Positions 16,373-24,426 of a DNA stretch of 57,675 bases are shown here, piece after piece. The stretch is from Crocinitomix sp. GTDB taxonomy: Bacteria > Bacteroidota > Bacteroidia > Flavobacteriales_D > Crocinitomicaceae. Where the stretch lies: assembly GCA_013138735.1 (NCBI GenBank), contig WTCE01000004.1, positions 1 to 57,675 of the forward strand, given 5' to 3'. The position numbers were made by a program, and so were the translations under genes. The notes beneath the pieces were generated by a model that had not been told where the DNA came from, did no database searches, and saw only the letters and a program-made list of their open reading frames with translations. Positions within the stretch are counted from its first letter, which is position 1, and each line of letters starts with the position of its first letter.

Positions 16373-17986
16373 GTGGTATTAAATTACATTTGGATCAGCT
16401 TTTTTTTAATAGCATTGCTTGTAGCGATTATTCGAACTGTAGGCGGTGATTCTGGTGTGTTTCAAGCTATTGTAGACAGCACCTTTAGTTTATCAGAAGT
16501 AGCTTTTGAAATTTCAATTGGTTTAACAGGCATTCTTTGCTTGTGGTTAGGTATCATGAAAATTGGAGAAAAAGGTGGTGCTGTACAAGCTTTATCGCGC
16601 CTTGTTGGTCCTTTTTTTAATAAGCTTTTCCCTGATGTTCCAGAAGATCATCCTGCACGTGGTGCAATGCTCATGAATTTTTCGGCAAATATGTTGGGCT
16701 TAGATAATGCCGCAACGCCAATGGGCTTAAAGGCCATGAAAGATTTGCAAGAAATCAACGATAAAAAGGATACGGCTTCCAATGCCATGATAATGTTTTT
16801 GGTCTTAAACACTTCGGGTTTAACATTGATTCCTGTTGCGGTAATGAATTATAGAAGCTCATTTGGAGCCGAAAATCCCGCAGACATTTTTATCCCTATT
16901 TTAATTTCTACTTTTTTTGCCTCAATTATTGGATTAATCGTTGTTGCAATCTACCAAAAAATTAATCTTTTTGATAAGGTTATCTTAGCCTATCTCGGCG
17001 GTTTAACGGCGGTTATAATTGGCCTCATTTTATATTTCAACCACCTTACACCTGAAGAATTGCAATCGCAATCAGCTTTACTAAGCAATATTATTCTGTA
17101 CGGAATCATTTGCATTTTCATTATAATGGGCTTAAGAAAAAAGGTTAACATTTACGAAAGCTTTGTTGAAGGTGCTAAAGATGGATTTGGAATTGCAATA
17201 AAAATCATTCCTTATTTGGTCGCTATTTTAGTTTCAATTGGGGTTTTTAGAGCTTCAGGAGCCATGGACTATTTAATGGATAGCTTTAAATGGTTTTTCT
17301 CTATCTTTTTTACTGATGTTGCGTTTGTTGATGGTTTACCCACAGCATTTATGAAACCTTTAAGCGGATCAGGTGCGAGAGGAATGATGATTGAATCATT
17401 CAATAATTTTGGCGTAGATAGTTTTGTTGGTAAACTCACATCTACCCTACAAGGGGCTACAGATACTACGTTCTATATCATTGCAGTCTATTTTGGATCT
17501 GTAGGAATTCGTAAAACGCGCTATGCCATTAAAGCAGGTTTGTTGGCAGATTTAGGTGGGATAATTGCTGGAATTATAATTGCAACAATGTTTTTTGGGG
17601 GAGATGCGGATAAAGAAGTATTGAAACCAAATGCAGTAATTAGTCAATTCACGGCAAATTGGAATAATCAGGAACCCGAGAAAAACTTGGAATATATGCA
17701 AAGTGGTTGCGTTTTATATGACCAAGTATATGACACGATTTGCTACAATAGTAATGAAGTTGTTTCAAATTTCATGGCGTCCGAATCGGCAAACACTTCA
17801 GATTTTACCGTAAAATCCATAAAAACTGTCGGAATAGCTCCAGGAGAAGTGGTTTATGCAAAACTTGCCTATTTGCAGATTAAAACGAATGGACACAATG
17901 CAGATATGCAAGAAATTCACAAATCTTACGCCTTTACATTTGCCAAAGGCAAAATAAAATCAATCCAATATTTAGGTAATTTTTAA
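16373..17986 (+). CDS. Fused nucleoside-recognition (Gate) membrane protein, SpmA/SpmB-like, with extra C-terminal domain
   Basis: 537 residues from a GTG start; MVLNYIWISFFLIALLVAI is the usual start of this family. Residues 1-200 correspond to SpmA (GLDNAATPMGLKAMKDLQ, LNTSGLTLIPVAVMNYRS). Residues about 230-415 correspond to SpmB (KPLSGSGARGMMIESF, GATDTTFYIIAVYFGSVGI). About ten membrane segments carry the two Gate domains, found in nucleoside and ion transporters. After about residue 420 comes a soluble tail of about 115 residues (QSGCVLYDQVYDTICYNSNE) that is not part of the family core and may be an NTF2-like domain. Substrate unknown. It is 8 bases upstream of the next gene, so co-transcribed. 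Confidence 0.85.
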   Translation: MVLNYIWISFFLIALLVAIIRTVGGDSGVFQAIVDSTFSLSEVAFEISIGLTGILCLWLGIMKIGEKGGAVQALSRLVGPFFNKLFPDVPEDHPARGAMLMNFSANMLGLDNAATPMGLKAMKDLQEINDKKDTASNAMIMFLVLNTSGLTLIPVAVMNYRSSFGAENPADIFIPILISTFFASIIGLIVVAIYQKINLFDKVILAYLGGLTAVIIGLILYFNHLTPEELQSQSALLSNIILYGIICIFIIMGLRKKVNIYESFVEGAKDGFGIAIKIIPYLVAILVSIGVFRASGAMDYLMDSFKWFFSIFFTDVAFVDGLPTAFMKPLSGSGARGMMIESFNNFGVDSFVGKLTSTLQGATDTTFYIIAVYFGSVGIRKTRYAIKAGLLADLGGIIAGIIIATMFFGGDADKEVLKPNAVISQFTANWNNQEPEKNLEYMQSGCVLYDQVYDTICYNSNEVVSNFMASESANTSDFTVKSIKTVGIAPGEVVYAKLAYLQIKTNGHNADMQEIHKSYAFTFAKGKIKSIQYLGNF

Positions 17987-17994
17987 GTTGAATC

Positions 17995-18474
17995 ATGTTT
18001 TTTAAACGGAAGAAGAAAAAAGAGGAAGAAATTGAAGTCACTGAGGTTGTCAAATTAAAACCCCTCAATTATCCTACAAAAATTTTAGTAGGATGGGCTG
18101 AAGCTATTGGCGGAAATATTGAATTACGCGATTGGTTTTTAAGCAGTGACCAATACAAAGAATTAGGACTTGTCATTCATGCCCTGTTGTTAAAAGATGA
18201 CGCAAGAGAATGGCTTATGAAAAACGGTTATGCCCATTTAATGGCTATGGTAAATGGCGCCGAGGGAAATGCAGACGCGGTACATTGGTTGCACAAAGCC
18301 AACTTTCACGTATTAAAACATGTCGCATTGGCTGGTGACGGGGATGTAGACTCATCCAACTGGCTTATCAAAAATAAACATCAGGAATTTGCAATGATTG
18401 CAGAACGAATTCGGGTATTAAAAGATCAAATTGAGGAAACCCACAACGATATTCACAACTTTGGAAAAGACTAG
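17995..18474 (+). CDS. Hypothetical cytoplasmic helical-repeat protein
   Basis: 159 residues with a very basic N-terminus (FKRKKKKEEEIEV). Residues about 35-135 show a repeating pattern of roughly 33 residues ending in W-L or W-F: ELRDWFLSSDQYKELGLVI, AREWLMKNGYAHLMAMV, AVHWLHKANFHVLKHVA, SSNWLIKNKHQEFAMIA. This is an alpha-helical solenoid, probably a protein-binding module. No named family recognised. Its close coupling to the Gate-domain transporter suggests it could act as a cytoplasmic partner, an inference from position only. Confidence 0.65.
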   Translation: MFFKRKKKKEEEIEVTEVVKLKPLNYPTKILVGWAEAIGGNIELRDWFLSSDQYKELGLVIHALLLKDDAREWLMKNGYAHLMAMVNGAEGNADAVHWLHKANFHVLKHVALAGDGDVDSSNWLIKNKHQEFAMIAERIRVLKDQIEETHNDIHNFGKD

Positions 18475-18497
18475 GGCTTTATTTTTGAATTACTAGC

Positions 18498-18926
18498 CTA
18501 GAATCTTGTGAGCTTATAATCGTAAACTACAGTATCTAAATTGAGTTGCAGGAAAAAGCCCGTGTCTAAAAATTCATATTCAAAAACGGTATCCAGAACA
18601 TAAAAAGGATCATAAACTGGATCTTCGGTAATTTCTGTAATAAAAGCCGCGTTTATAAATTCAATTTTTCCTGGCATCAATTTAAAAGAACCATTACAAG
18701 AGTAAGGAGCATTAGAACTTGTATCTCCAGTCATAATAAATGAAGAGTCCGCTTCATTCAATGCCAAAAATACCACTCCCGTTCCAATCGTATCTGTTGC
18801 ATTATAGATTCGACTAAATACACCTCTATAAATTCCATTAGTAGGTGTTAATGGCCCGTCTTTTTTGCAACTTGCAAAAACAAGTGCCAATAAAAACAGT
18901 ACACCAAAGAGTTTTTTCAACTTCAT
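18498..18926 (-). CDS. Hypothetical lipoprotein
   Basis: 142 residues from the ATG at MKLKKLFGVLFLLALVFAS; the lipobox VFASC places the lipidated Cys near residue 19. The mature part begins KKDGPLTPTNGIYRGVFSR and looks like a single small beta-barrel (lipocalin-like) with alternating strands up to VVYDYKLTRF. No family recognised. An upstream in-frame ATG (18941) only adds five residues ahead of the signal peptide. It is convergent with the helical-repeat gene. Confidence 0.7.
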   Translation of the reverse strand: MKLKKLFGVLFLLALVFASCKKDGPLTPTNGIYRGVFSRIYNATDTIGTGVVFLALNEADSSFIMTGDTSSNAPYSCNGSFKLMPGKIEFINAAFITEITEDPVYDPFYVLDTVFEYEFLDTGFFLQLNLDTVVYDYKLTRF

Positions 18927-19050
18927 TCTACAAATATACAAAAGTGAAATTCGAGTGTTGATACTTAATATGACTTATTTTCTATGCAATCTCAATATTG
19001 ATCAAAATGTTCCTTAACCTTTGTTCGATTTCGTTAATATCTCTATGAAC

Positions 19051-19078
19051 TTGAAAAATTTATTATATTGTATCTTCA
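19051..19078 (+). promoter_or_regulatory. Possible promoter for fhs
   Basis: TTG (19051-19053), 17 bases, then TATCTTCA (19071-19078), an imperfect match to TAnnTTTG; the ATG is 13 bases downstream. The deviation in the last two bases lowers confidence. Confidence 0.35.
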
Positions 19079-19091
19079 AAATTAACACACT

Positions 19092-20777
19092 ATGACAAAA
19101 ATCGTTGGATCTGATATTGAGATCGCTCAAGCTGCACAAATGCAGCACATTAGAGATATTGCAAGTAAATTGAATATAGAAGAAGATGACCTTGAAATGT
19201 ATGGTAAATACAAAGCAAAGCTTCCACTTTCTTTAATTGACCAAGATAAAGTTGCTGCAAGCAATTTAATATTGGTAACAGCATTAACCCCTACTCCGGC
19301 TGGAGAAGGAAAAACAACGACATCAATAGGATTAACCGAGGGGTTAAATAGAATTGGGAAAAAAACAACTGTTGTTTTACGTGAACCATCATTGGGTCCA
19401 GTATTTGGAATAAAAGGTGGAGCTGCTGGTGGCGGATATTCGCAGGTTGTGCCAATGGAAGATATTAACCTACATTTTACGGGTGATTTTTCGGCAATTG
19501 AAAAGGCGAACAACTTATTATCAGCATTAATTGATAACAACATTCAAAGCAGAAAACGCAGCCTAGGGATTGATCCTAGAACAATTGGTTGGAAACGTGT
19601 GATGGATATGAATGATAGATCCCTTCGTGACATTACAATTGGTTTGGGTGGAACTGGAAACGGAATTCCACGTCAAGATGGATTCAATATAACACCAGCA
19701 TCTGAGGTAATGGCAATTTTATGCATGGCTGAGGATTTTGAAGATTTAAAAAATCGACTTGGAAACATTTACATTGGATTAACGTGGTCTGATAGAAAAC
19801 CAATTTACGCACGCGACTTGAAAGCCGAAAATGCAATGGCGATTCTTTTAAAGGATGCCATTAAACCAAATTTGGTTCAAACATTAGAAGGAAATCCGGC
19901 TATTATTCATGGCGGACCATTTGCAAATATTGCGCAAGGAACCAATACAATATTGGCAACTAAAATGGGTCTTTCTTTATCTGAATATGTTGTGACTGAA
20001 GCTGGATTTGGTGCCGATTTGGGTGCTGAAAAATTCTTAGACATCAAATGTGTTTCTGGAGGTTTAAAACCGAAAGCCACTGTACTTGTTGCTACAATTC
20101 GTGCTTTGCGTCACCACGGTGGTGCTCCGAAAGATGAATATAACACACCTAGCGTTGAACGTGTAAATGTTGGATTAGCCAATTTAGATAAGCACATTGA
20201 AAATATGCAAAAATTTGGATTAAATCCGGTTGTTGCAATTAATGCTTTCCCTACTGATAGTGCTGAAGAAGTGGCATTAATTCAAGAAAGATGTGCTGCT
20301 AAAGGAGTTAAAGCTGTTGTAGGAAATGGCTGGGCTGATGGCGGTGAAGGAATGACAGATTTGGCCCATGCGGTTGTTGATGTGATTGAAAGCGGTACCA
20401 ACCAATTCAAACAATTATACGATTGGAATGCTCCAGTTAAAGAAAAAATTGAAACGATTGCGCGTGAAATATACGGAGCAGATGGTGTTGAATATTCTAA
20501 AAAAGCATTAACTGATTTAAAGAAAATTGAGAATTTAGGATTGGCTGGTTTGCCAATTTGTATGGCGAAAACGCAAAAATCGTTTTCTGACAATGACAAA
20601 CTATTAGGAAGACCAACAGGCTTCATGGTCAATGTTCGTGAATTCGAATTTGCAGCAGGTGCAGGATTCATTATTCCAATTTTAGGTGTAATGATGCGGA
20701 TGCCAGGCTTGCCTGCTACCCCTGCCTCAGAAGGCATGTCAATTGATAAAAATGGCGTAATTTCTGGACTATCTTAA
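19092..20777 (+). CDS. fhs: Formate--tetrahydrofolate ligase
   Basis: 561 residues, full family length. It makes 10-formyl-THF from formate, ATP and THF in the cytoplasm. The ATP-binding motif TPTPAGEGKTTTSIGL lies at 67-82. The family signatures REPSLGPVFGIKGGAAGGGY and HGGPFANIAQGTN are present, along with the C-terminal GFMVNVREFEFAAGAGFI. It is followed after 4 bases by fdhD, so the two formate genes form one operon. This supplies one-carbon units for purine and formyl-Met synthesis, or runs in reverse when formate is a product. Confidence 0.97.
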   Translation: MTKIVGSDIEIAQAAQMQHIRDIASKLNIEEDDLEMYGKYKAKLPLSLIDQDKVAASNLILVTALTPTPAGEGKTTTSIGLTEGLNRIGKKTTVVLREPSLGPVFGIKGGAAGGGYSQVVPMEDINLHFTGDFSAIEKANNLLSALIDNNIQSRKRSLGIDPRTIGWKRVMDMNDRSLRDITIGLGGTGNGIPRQDGFNITPASEVMAILCMAEDFEDLKNRLGNIYIGLTWSDRKPIYARDLKAENAMAILLKDAIKPNLVQTLEGNPAIIHGGPFANIAQGTNTILATKMGLSLSEYVVTEAGFGADLGAEKFLDIKCVSGGLKPKATVLVATIRALRHHGGAPKDEYNTPSVERVNVGLANLDKHIENMQKFGLNPVVAINAFPTDSAEEVALIQERCAAKGVKAVVGNGWADGGEGMTDLAHAVVDVIESGTNQFKQLYDWNAPVKEKIETIAREIYGADGVEYSKKALTDLKKIENLGLAGLPICMAKTQKSFSDNDKLLGRPTGFMVNVREFEFAAGAGFIIPILGVMMRMPGLPATPASEGMSIDKNGVISGLS

Positions 20778-20781
20778 TCCA

Positions 20782-21588
20782 ATGAAAGGCGTATCAAAAT
20801 ACGAAGGAATACTATTTAAAGGAGGGTCGATTACGAAAGTGGTCGACCCTTTAACCATAGAACATGCGCTGCAAATTGATATCAACGATAAAGCATTTAC
20901 AGTCGTCATGCAAACACCTGGTGATGAAATAGATTTAGCAATGGGTTTATTATTCGCTGAGGATGTCATTGGCAAAAAAACGTCAATCAAATTTGAACCA
21001 CATTTAAACGAAAATGGCCTAATTGAACGGCTCAATGCTATTATTCCAGTGGATCAAATTGGTGATGGTTATTTGAGCGCAAGAAGTTTACTCTCTGTAT
21101 CTTCATGCGGAATTTGTGGTAAACAATCATTAGAGGACCTACAAATCCAAGAGGGAAGTTTAGCTGCAGACATTAATCAACATAAATGGAATACGACTGA
21201 GTTGTTTAAAATGCAAGCGCAAATGAACGACAATCAGCTCAACTATAAAGCAACAGGAGGATGCCATGGTGCTGCGGCTTTTACAGTTGAAGGAGAAATG
21301 TTAGCATTGAGAGAAGATATCGGTCGGCACAATGCCATGGATAAAGTGGTTGGTAGTTTAATTCAATCAAATAATTTAGCTCAAGCGAAAATTATCACCT
21401 TTAGTGGTCGACTTTCTTATGAAATTGTGTCTAAAGCATTTCGAGCAAAAATTCCAACTGTTATGGCCGTTTCTGCTCCATCTACTTTAGCCATTGATTT
21501 TGCCAAAGAATATGGGATTACGCTACTGGCTTTTTCAAGAAATGGTAAAACAACTTGCTATTCCAATTGCAAGAAAAACGTGCTTTAG
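20782..21588 (+). CDS. fdhD: Formate dehydrogenase accessory sulfurtransferase FdhD
   Basis: 268 residues. FdhD passes sulfur from a cysteine desulfurase to the bis-MGD molybdenum cofactor of formate dehydrogenase. The sulfur-relay Cys pair is in SVSSCGICGK (Cys109 and Cys112). Other signatures are TGGCHGAAAF, REDIGRHNAMDKVVG and TFSGRLSYEIVSKAF. It is translationally close to fhs (4-base gap). No formate dehydrogenase or molybdenum-cofactor gene is in the window, so the target enzyme must be elsewhere. The pairing with fhs suggests joint control of formate use. Confidence 0.95.
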   Translation: MKGVSKYEGILFKGGSITKVVDPLTIEHALQIDINDKAFTVVMQTPGDEIDLAMGLLFAEDVIGKKTSIKFEPHLNENGLIERLNAIIPVDQIGDGYLSARSLLSVSSCGICGKQSLEDLQIQEGSLAADINQHKWNTTELFKMQAQMNDNQLNYKATGGCHGAAAFTVEGEMLALREDIGRHNAMDKVVGSLIQSNNLAQAKIITFSGRLSYEIVSKAFRAKIPTVMAVSAPSTLAIDFAKEYGITLLAFSRNGKTTCYSNCKKNVL

Positions 21589-21681
21589 TTACCAGTTAAC
21601 GAATATAAGTACCGATAAATCGATTCTTACACATATATACTTGATTTTCTAACTACATTTGAGCAAAATTAAAATATAAAG

Positions 21682-22320
21682 ATGTCTAAATTAATTATTT
21701 TAGTATTGTTTGTTTCTTTTTCTGTTACAACATTCTCTCAAGGAAACTCAGGGGACAAAAAGAAGAAGCAAGAAAAGACTGAAAAAATTGAAGAAGTTCA
21801 AACTGATTTAGAAGAAGATCTTGACGAAATAAAACAAGACAAGAAGAATAAGGATAAGAACAAAAAAGATAAGGATAAAGACAAGAATAAAAAAGATAAG
21901 GATAACGATCAAGAGACTGATGATGGAGATGAGGATGATGGAGACGAAGATGAGGATAAGAAAAACAAATCAAATAATGGCAATGGAAACGCTTATGGTC
22001 AGCAAAAAGACACATTAAGTGGTCAGGAATTTGGTCAGAAACGCGCTGATGAAGCTAAAGAGCAGGCCGAAATTAAAAAAGAAGCTGCTGAGAAAAAAGT
22101 AAAAGAGTTAGAAGAAGATGTTAACGCAGGAGAAGTTAAAATTGAAAATGCTAAAGAGAAAGTAAATGGTTCATTGGCCAAAGGAGAAATAACGAAAGAA
22201 GAGGCGGATGAAAAATTGGGAAGAATTGACTTAGCCGAAGAAAAAGTAACTGAAATGAAGCGGCTGATTGAGAAGGAAAAGAAAAAAATTGAAGAACTTA
22301 ATACCCTAATAATAAAGTAA
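21682..22320 (+). CDS. Exported, highly charged coiled-coil protein
   Basis: 212 residues with a signal peptide ending near VTTFSQ. The middle (about 45-105) is extreme low complexity made of Lys and Asp (KNKKDKDKDKNKKDKDND), then an acidic run and an Asn/Gly linker. The C-terminal 80 residues are a coiled coil that is clearly related to the protein at 22558: shared AKE-V, the GEI/GDI turn, EEAD, RI, KV and LN-LI positions. Both proteins also share EEVQT just after the signal peptide. Function unknown; possibly an envelope or stress protein. Confidence 0.7.
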   Translation: MSKLIILVLFVSFSVTTFSQGNSGDKKKKQEKTEKIEEVQTDLEEDLDEIKQDKKNKDKNKKDKDKDKNKKDKDNDQETDDGDEDDGDEDEDKKNKSNNGNGNAYGQQKDTLSGQEFGQKRADEAKEQAEIKKEAAEKKVKELEEDVNAGEVKIENAKEKVNGSLAKGEITKEEADEKLGRIDLAEEKVTEMKRLIEKEKKKIEELNTLIIK

Positions 22321-22339
22321 AAACAAACAATTTAACACT

Positions 22340-22555
22340 ATGAAAAGAGTAATTTTTGGAGCGTTTATCGCTCTTGCAGTCGCATCTTGCAGCGGAGAAG
22401 CAGACGTTGTTGACGAAGTAGAGAATACTATCAACACTGAAGCAGTTGTAGAAATGGAAAATGCAACTAATGCAGTTGAAGAAGGTCTTGAAAACTTAGA
22501 AAATAATATCAACGAATTAAACAGTGATGTTGATTCACTTTTAAACGGAATATAA
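22340..22555 (+). CDS. Small helical lipoprotein
   Basis: 71 residues. The signal MKRVIFGAFIALAVASC has a clear lipobox (VASC). The mature part of about 55 residues is one long amphipathic acidic helix (NAVEEGLENLENNINELNSD), like Lpp-type or ecotin-like spacer lipoproteins. It lies 19 bases after the charged coiled-coil gene and 2 bases before the LEA-like gene, so the three are almost certainly co-transcribed. No named family. Confidence 0.75.
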   Translation: MKRVIFGAFIALAVASCSGEADVVDEVENTINTEAVVEMENATNAVEEGLENLENNINELNSDVDSLLNGI

Positions 22556-22557
22556 TC

Positions 22558-23184
22558 ATGAAAAAAGTATTTATCTTAATCGCAGCTGTCGGAATCACAG
22601 CTACAGCGTCAGCTCAATCAGGATTTCAAAAAGTAGAAGAAGTTCAAACAGTTGGAACATCTGAAATTAACAAAGCTTCGGATAAAGTTGAAGGTGATGC
22701 ACAATCATTTGCAGCTGAAACAAACGAAGGAATTAACAAAGTAACGGACAAAGCAGAAGAAGTTGCTGGAGATGTTGTTACAACTGCAACAGATGCAGTT
22801 GACAACTTAACTGGTGATGCTGAAGAAGCTTTAGACGGTGCAACTGATGAAGCTACGGATGTAGCTGAAACTGCAACTGAAGAAGTTGGAGAAATGACAC
22901 AGGATCGTGCTGACAATGCTACTGAAAATGCAACTGCTACAAGCGAAAAAGCTGCTACAGATGTTGCAGAAATGGAAACTAAAGTAACTGGAACGCAAGA
23001 TAAAATTGCAGCAGCGAAAGAACGTGTCCAAGCAGCACTTGACAATGGAGACATCAATCAAGAAGAGGCAGATGGTAAATTTGCAAGAATTGCTGCAGCA
23101 CAAGCGAAAGTTGATGCTGTGAAAACTCAAATTGACGATCAAAAAGGAAAAATTGATACATTAAACGGCTTAATCGGTCAATAA
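22558..23184 (+). CDS. Exported LEA-like / apolipoprotein-like helical protein
   Basis: 208 residues with signal peptide MKKVFILIAAVGITATASAQ. The mature part is rich in Ala, Thr, Asp and Glu, arranged in 11-residue-like amphipathic repeats (TDKAEEVAGDVVTTATDAV, ATDEATDVAETATEEVGEM), as in group 3 LEA and YtxH/CsbD-type stress proteins. The C-terminal 55 residues (ERVQAALDNGDINQEEAD) are paralogous to the end of the protein at 21682. A strong terminator follows at 23261. A role in envelope protection under stress is an inference. Confidence 0.7.
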   Translation: MKKVFILIAAVGITATASAQSGFQKVEEVQTVGTSEINKASDKVEGDAQSFAAETNEGINKVTDKAEEVAGDVVTTATDAVDNLTGDAEEALDGATDEATDVAETATEEVGEMTQDRADNATENATATSEKAATDVAEMETKVTGTQDKIAAAKERVQAALDNGDINQEEADGKFARIAAAQAKVDAVKTQIDDQKGKIDTLNGLIGQ

Positions 23185-23260
23185 CCGATTATTAGAATAG
23201 CTGCTTGCCTTAACGGCAATGTCTATTTGAATGAGTAGTTAATTAACAATTGATAGAGAA

Positions 23261-23292
23261 AGAGGATTCTTAAGGAGTCCTCTTTTTTTTTG
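23261..23292 (+). terminator. Rho-independent terminator
   Basis: AGAGGA and TCCTCT form the stem around TTCTTAAGGAG, followed by ten T residues. It is preceded at 23241-23262 by a 22-base word (starting AATTAACAATTGATAGAG) that recurs exactly before the next terminator at 23995-24016. Confidence 0.85.
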
Positions 23293-23415
23293 CTATAAAC
23301 TTAAAGTGAATATGCCCCCTACTTAGTTTATCTGCTTATCGAACTATCAAGGGTCCAACTATCGAAAATATCATCCCTTTAATCTGAATTAAAAATAAAG
23401 CCACTTAAACCTCCC

Positions 23416-23423
23416 TATATTTG
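23416..23423 (+). promoter_or_regulatory. Putative -7 element TATATTTG
   Basis: Exact TAnnTTTG match 38 bases upstream of the kbp ATG, in the space after the terminator at 23261. This leaves a short 5' UTR. No clear TTG at -33. Confidence 0.55.
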
Positions 23424-23461
23424 AAATAACAATTAAATAACTAAATAAATAAAATATAGAT

Positions 23462-23977
23462 ATGGGTTCATTTTCATTTACAAAAGATGCTGGAGAAAAA
23501 GTTTTTAAAGAAAACAAAGTTGCCACAGAAAAAACAGAATTAATTCTTGCACATTTAAAAAAGTACGATCTAATTCCTGATAGCATGACAGCGTCATTCG
23601 AAGGAGAAAAATTAGTCGTAGCAGGTGAAGTGAATACGATTCATGAAAAGAATAAAATTTTAGCAACAGCTGGAAACATTCATGGAATTTCTGAAATTGA
23701 AGACAGAATCACAGTAGCAGGTGCTGAAGCAGGTTCTACTTGGGGTAATGGACCAACAGCTGAAGTTGCTGCTACACTAACAGAAGCGTCTCCTATTGCC
23801 AGCAATGAGCAATTTTATACAGTGAAAAAAGGAGATTATTTATCGAAAATCGCAAAAGCAGTATACGGAAATGCAAATAAATATCCCTTGATTTTTGAAG
23901 CGAACAAACCAATGTTACAGGATGCTAATTTAATTTATGCGGGACAAGTGCTTGTAATTCCACCATTAGAAGCATAA
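23462..23977 (+). CDS. kbp: BON-LysM protein, potassium-binding protein Kbp (YgaU) homologue
   Basis: 171 residues; E. coli Kbp/YgaU has 149 and the same plan. The N-terminus FTKDAGEKVF, the BON domain (about 25-85, ILATAGNIHGISEIEDRI) and the LysM domain (about 118-168, FYTVKKGDYLSKIAKAVYG, then FEANKPMLQDANLIYAGQV and IPPLEA) all align with it. There is no signal peptide, consistent with a cytoplasmic protein. In E. coli it binds K+ and is induced in stationary phase and by osmotic stress. Its own promoter and terminator flank it. Confidence 0.92.
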   Translation: MGSFSFTKDAGEKVFKENKVATEKTELILAHLKKYDLIPDSMTASFEGEKLVVAGEVNTIHEKNKILATAGNIHGISEIEDRITVAGAEAGSTWGNGPTAEVAATLTEASPIASNEQFYTVKKGDYLSKIAKAVYGNANKYPLIFEANKPMLQDANLIYAGQVLVIPPLEA

Positions 23978-24011
23978 TTGACCAATACGCGATAAATTAA
24001 CAATTGATAGA

Positions 24012-24043
24012 GAAAGGGGAGCCCACGTGGTTCCTCTTTTTTT
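24012..24043 (+). terminator. Rho-independent terminator after kbp
   Basis: AAAGGGGA pairs with TTCCTCTTT around an inner CCACGTGG palindrome, followed by a run of T. The preceding 22 bases (23995-24016) are identical to those before the terminator at 23261, so the whole module has been duplicated. Confidence 0.8.
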
Positions 24044-24129
24044 GTCCCTATTTCCCTGATAATACGTTTTTATCGATAATTTCTGTGCGCTAATCTATTA
24101 AACAACTCTTGCGCACTCTATCGCCGTAT

Positions 24130-24266
24130 CTTCACAGTAACTCAATTGATTAGAAATAAATATTGGAATTATTTGCTGCTGCTTAGAATCCTAATTTCAA
24201 AAGATAATTGACCAATACCACTTAAATATGGGGAGCATTTGAATTTTCAAGTGCTCCCTTTTTTAT
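24130..24266 (+). ncRNA. Candidate small RNA or decayed gene end with an orphan terminator
   Basis: The 449-base stretch 23978-24426 has no ORF. Within it a strong terminator (24230-24266) stands with no gene before it. Upstream is TATCTTCA (24130-24137), a promoter-like word of the same form as the one before fhs. ATAATTGACCAATAC at 24204-24218 repeats exactly the sequence spanning the kbp stop codon (23974-23988). Either a short RNA is made from about 24143 to 24266, or this is the remnant of a duplicated kbp 3' end. Confidence 0.35.
24230..24266 (+). terminator. Rho-independent terminator with no upstream gene
   Basis: GGGAGCA (24231-24237) pairs with TGCTCCC (24252-24258); TGAA and TTCA extend the stem inside; T-rich tract follows. 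No ORF precedes it after the kbp terminator. Confidence 0.8.
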
Positions 24267-24426
24267 TTCCGACCAGACACTGCTTAATTGAAGATAATTA
24301 GGCTCATTTTGAATCGGACAAATACCCTAGATTCACGAGCAGCTAATAATTGACGCATTGTTCTTTACAATTGAAAGTGATTTCTATCTTGTTTTTCACT
24401 AAATTCATCCTGTAAAAACACAAACT

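Noticed and set aside
19127-20737. Long antisense frames inside fhs
   Set aside because: fhs on the plus strand is unmistakable by family motifs; antisense frames arise from codon bias.
22644-23142. Two long antisense frames inside the LEA-like gene
   Set aside because: Their Ser/Val- and Cys/Phe-rich translations are mirror images of the repetitive Ala/Thr/Glu codons of the real gene; no start context.
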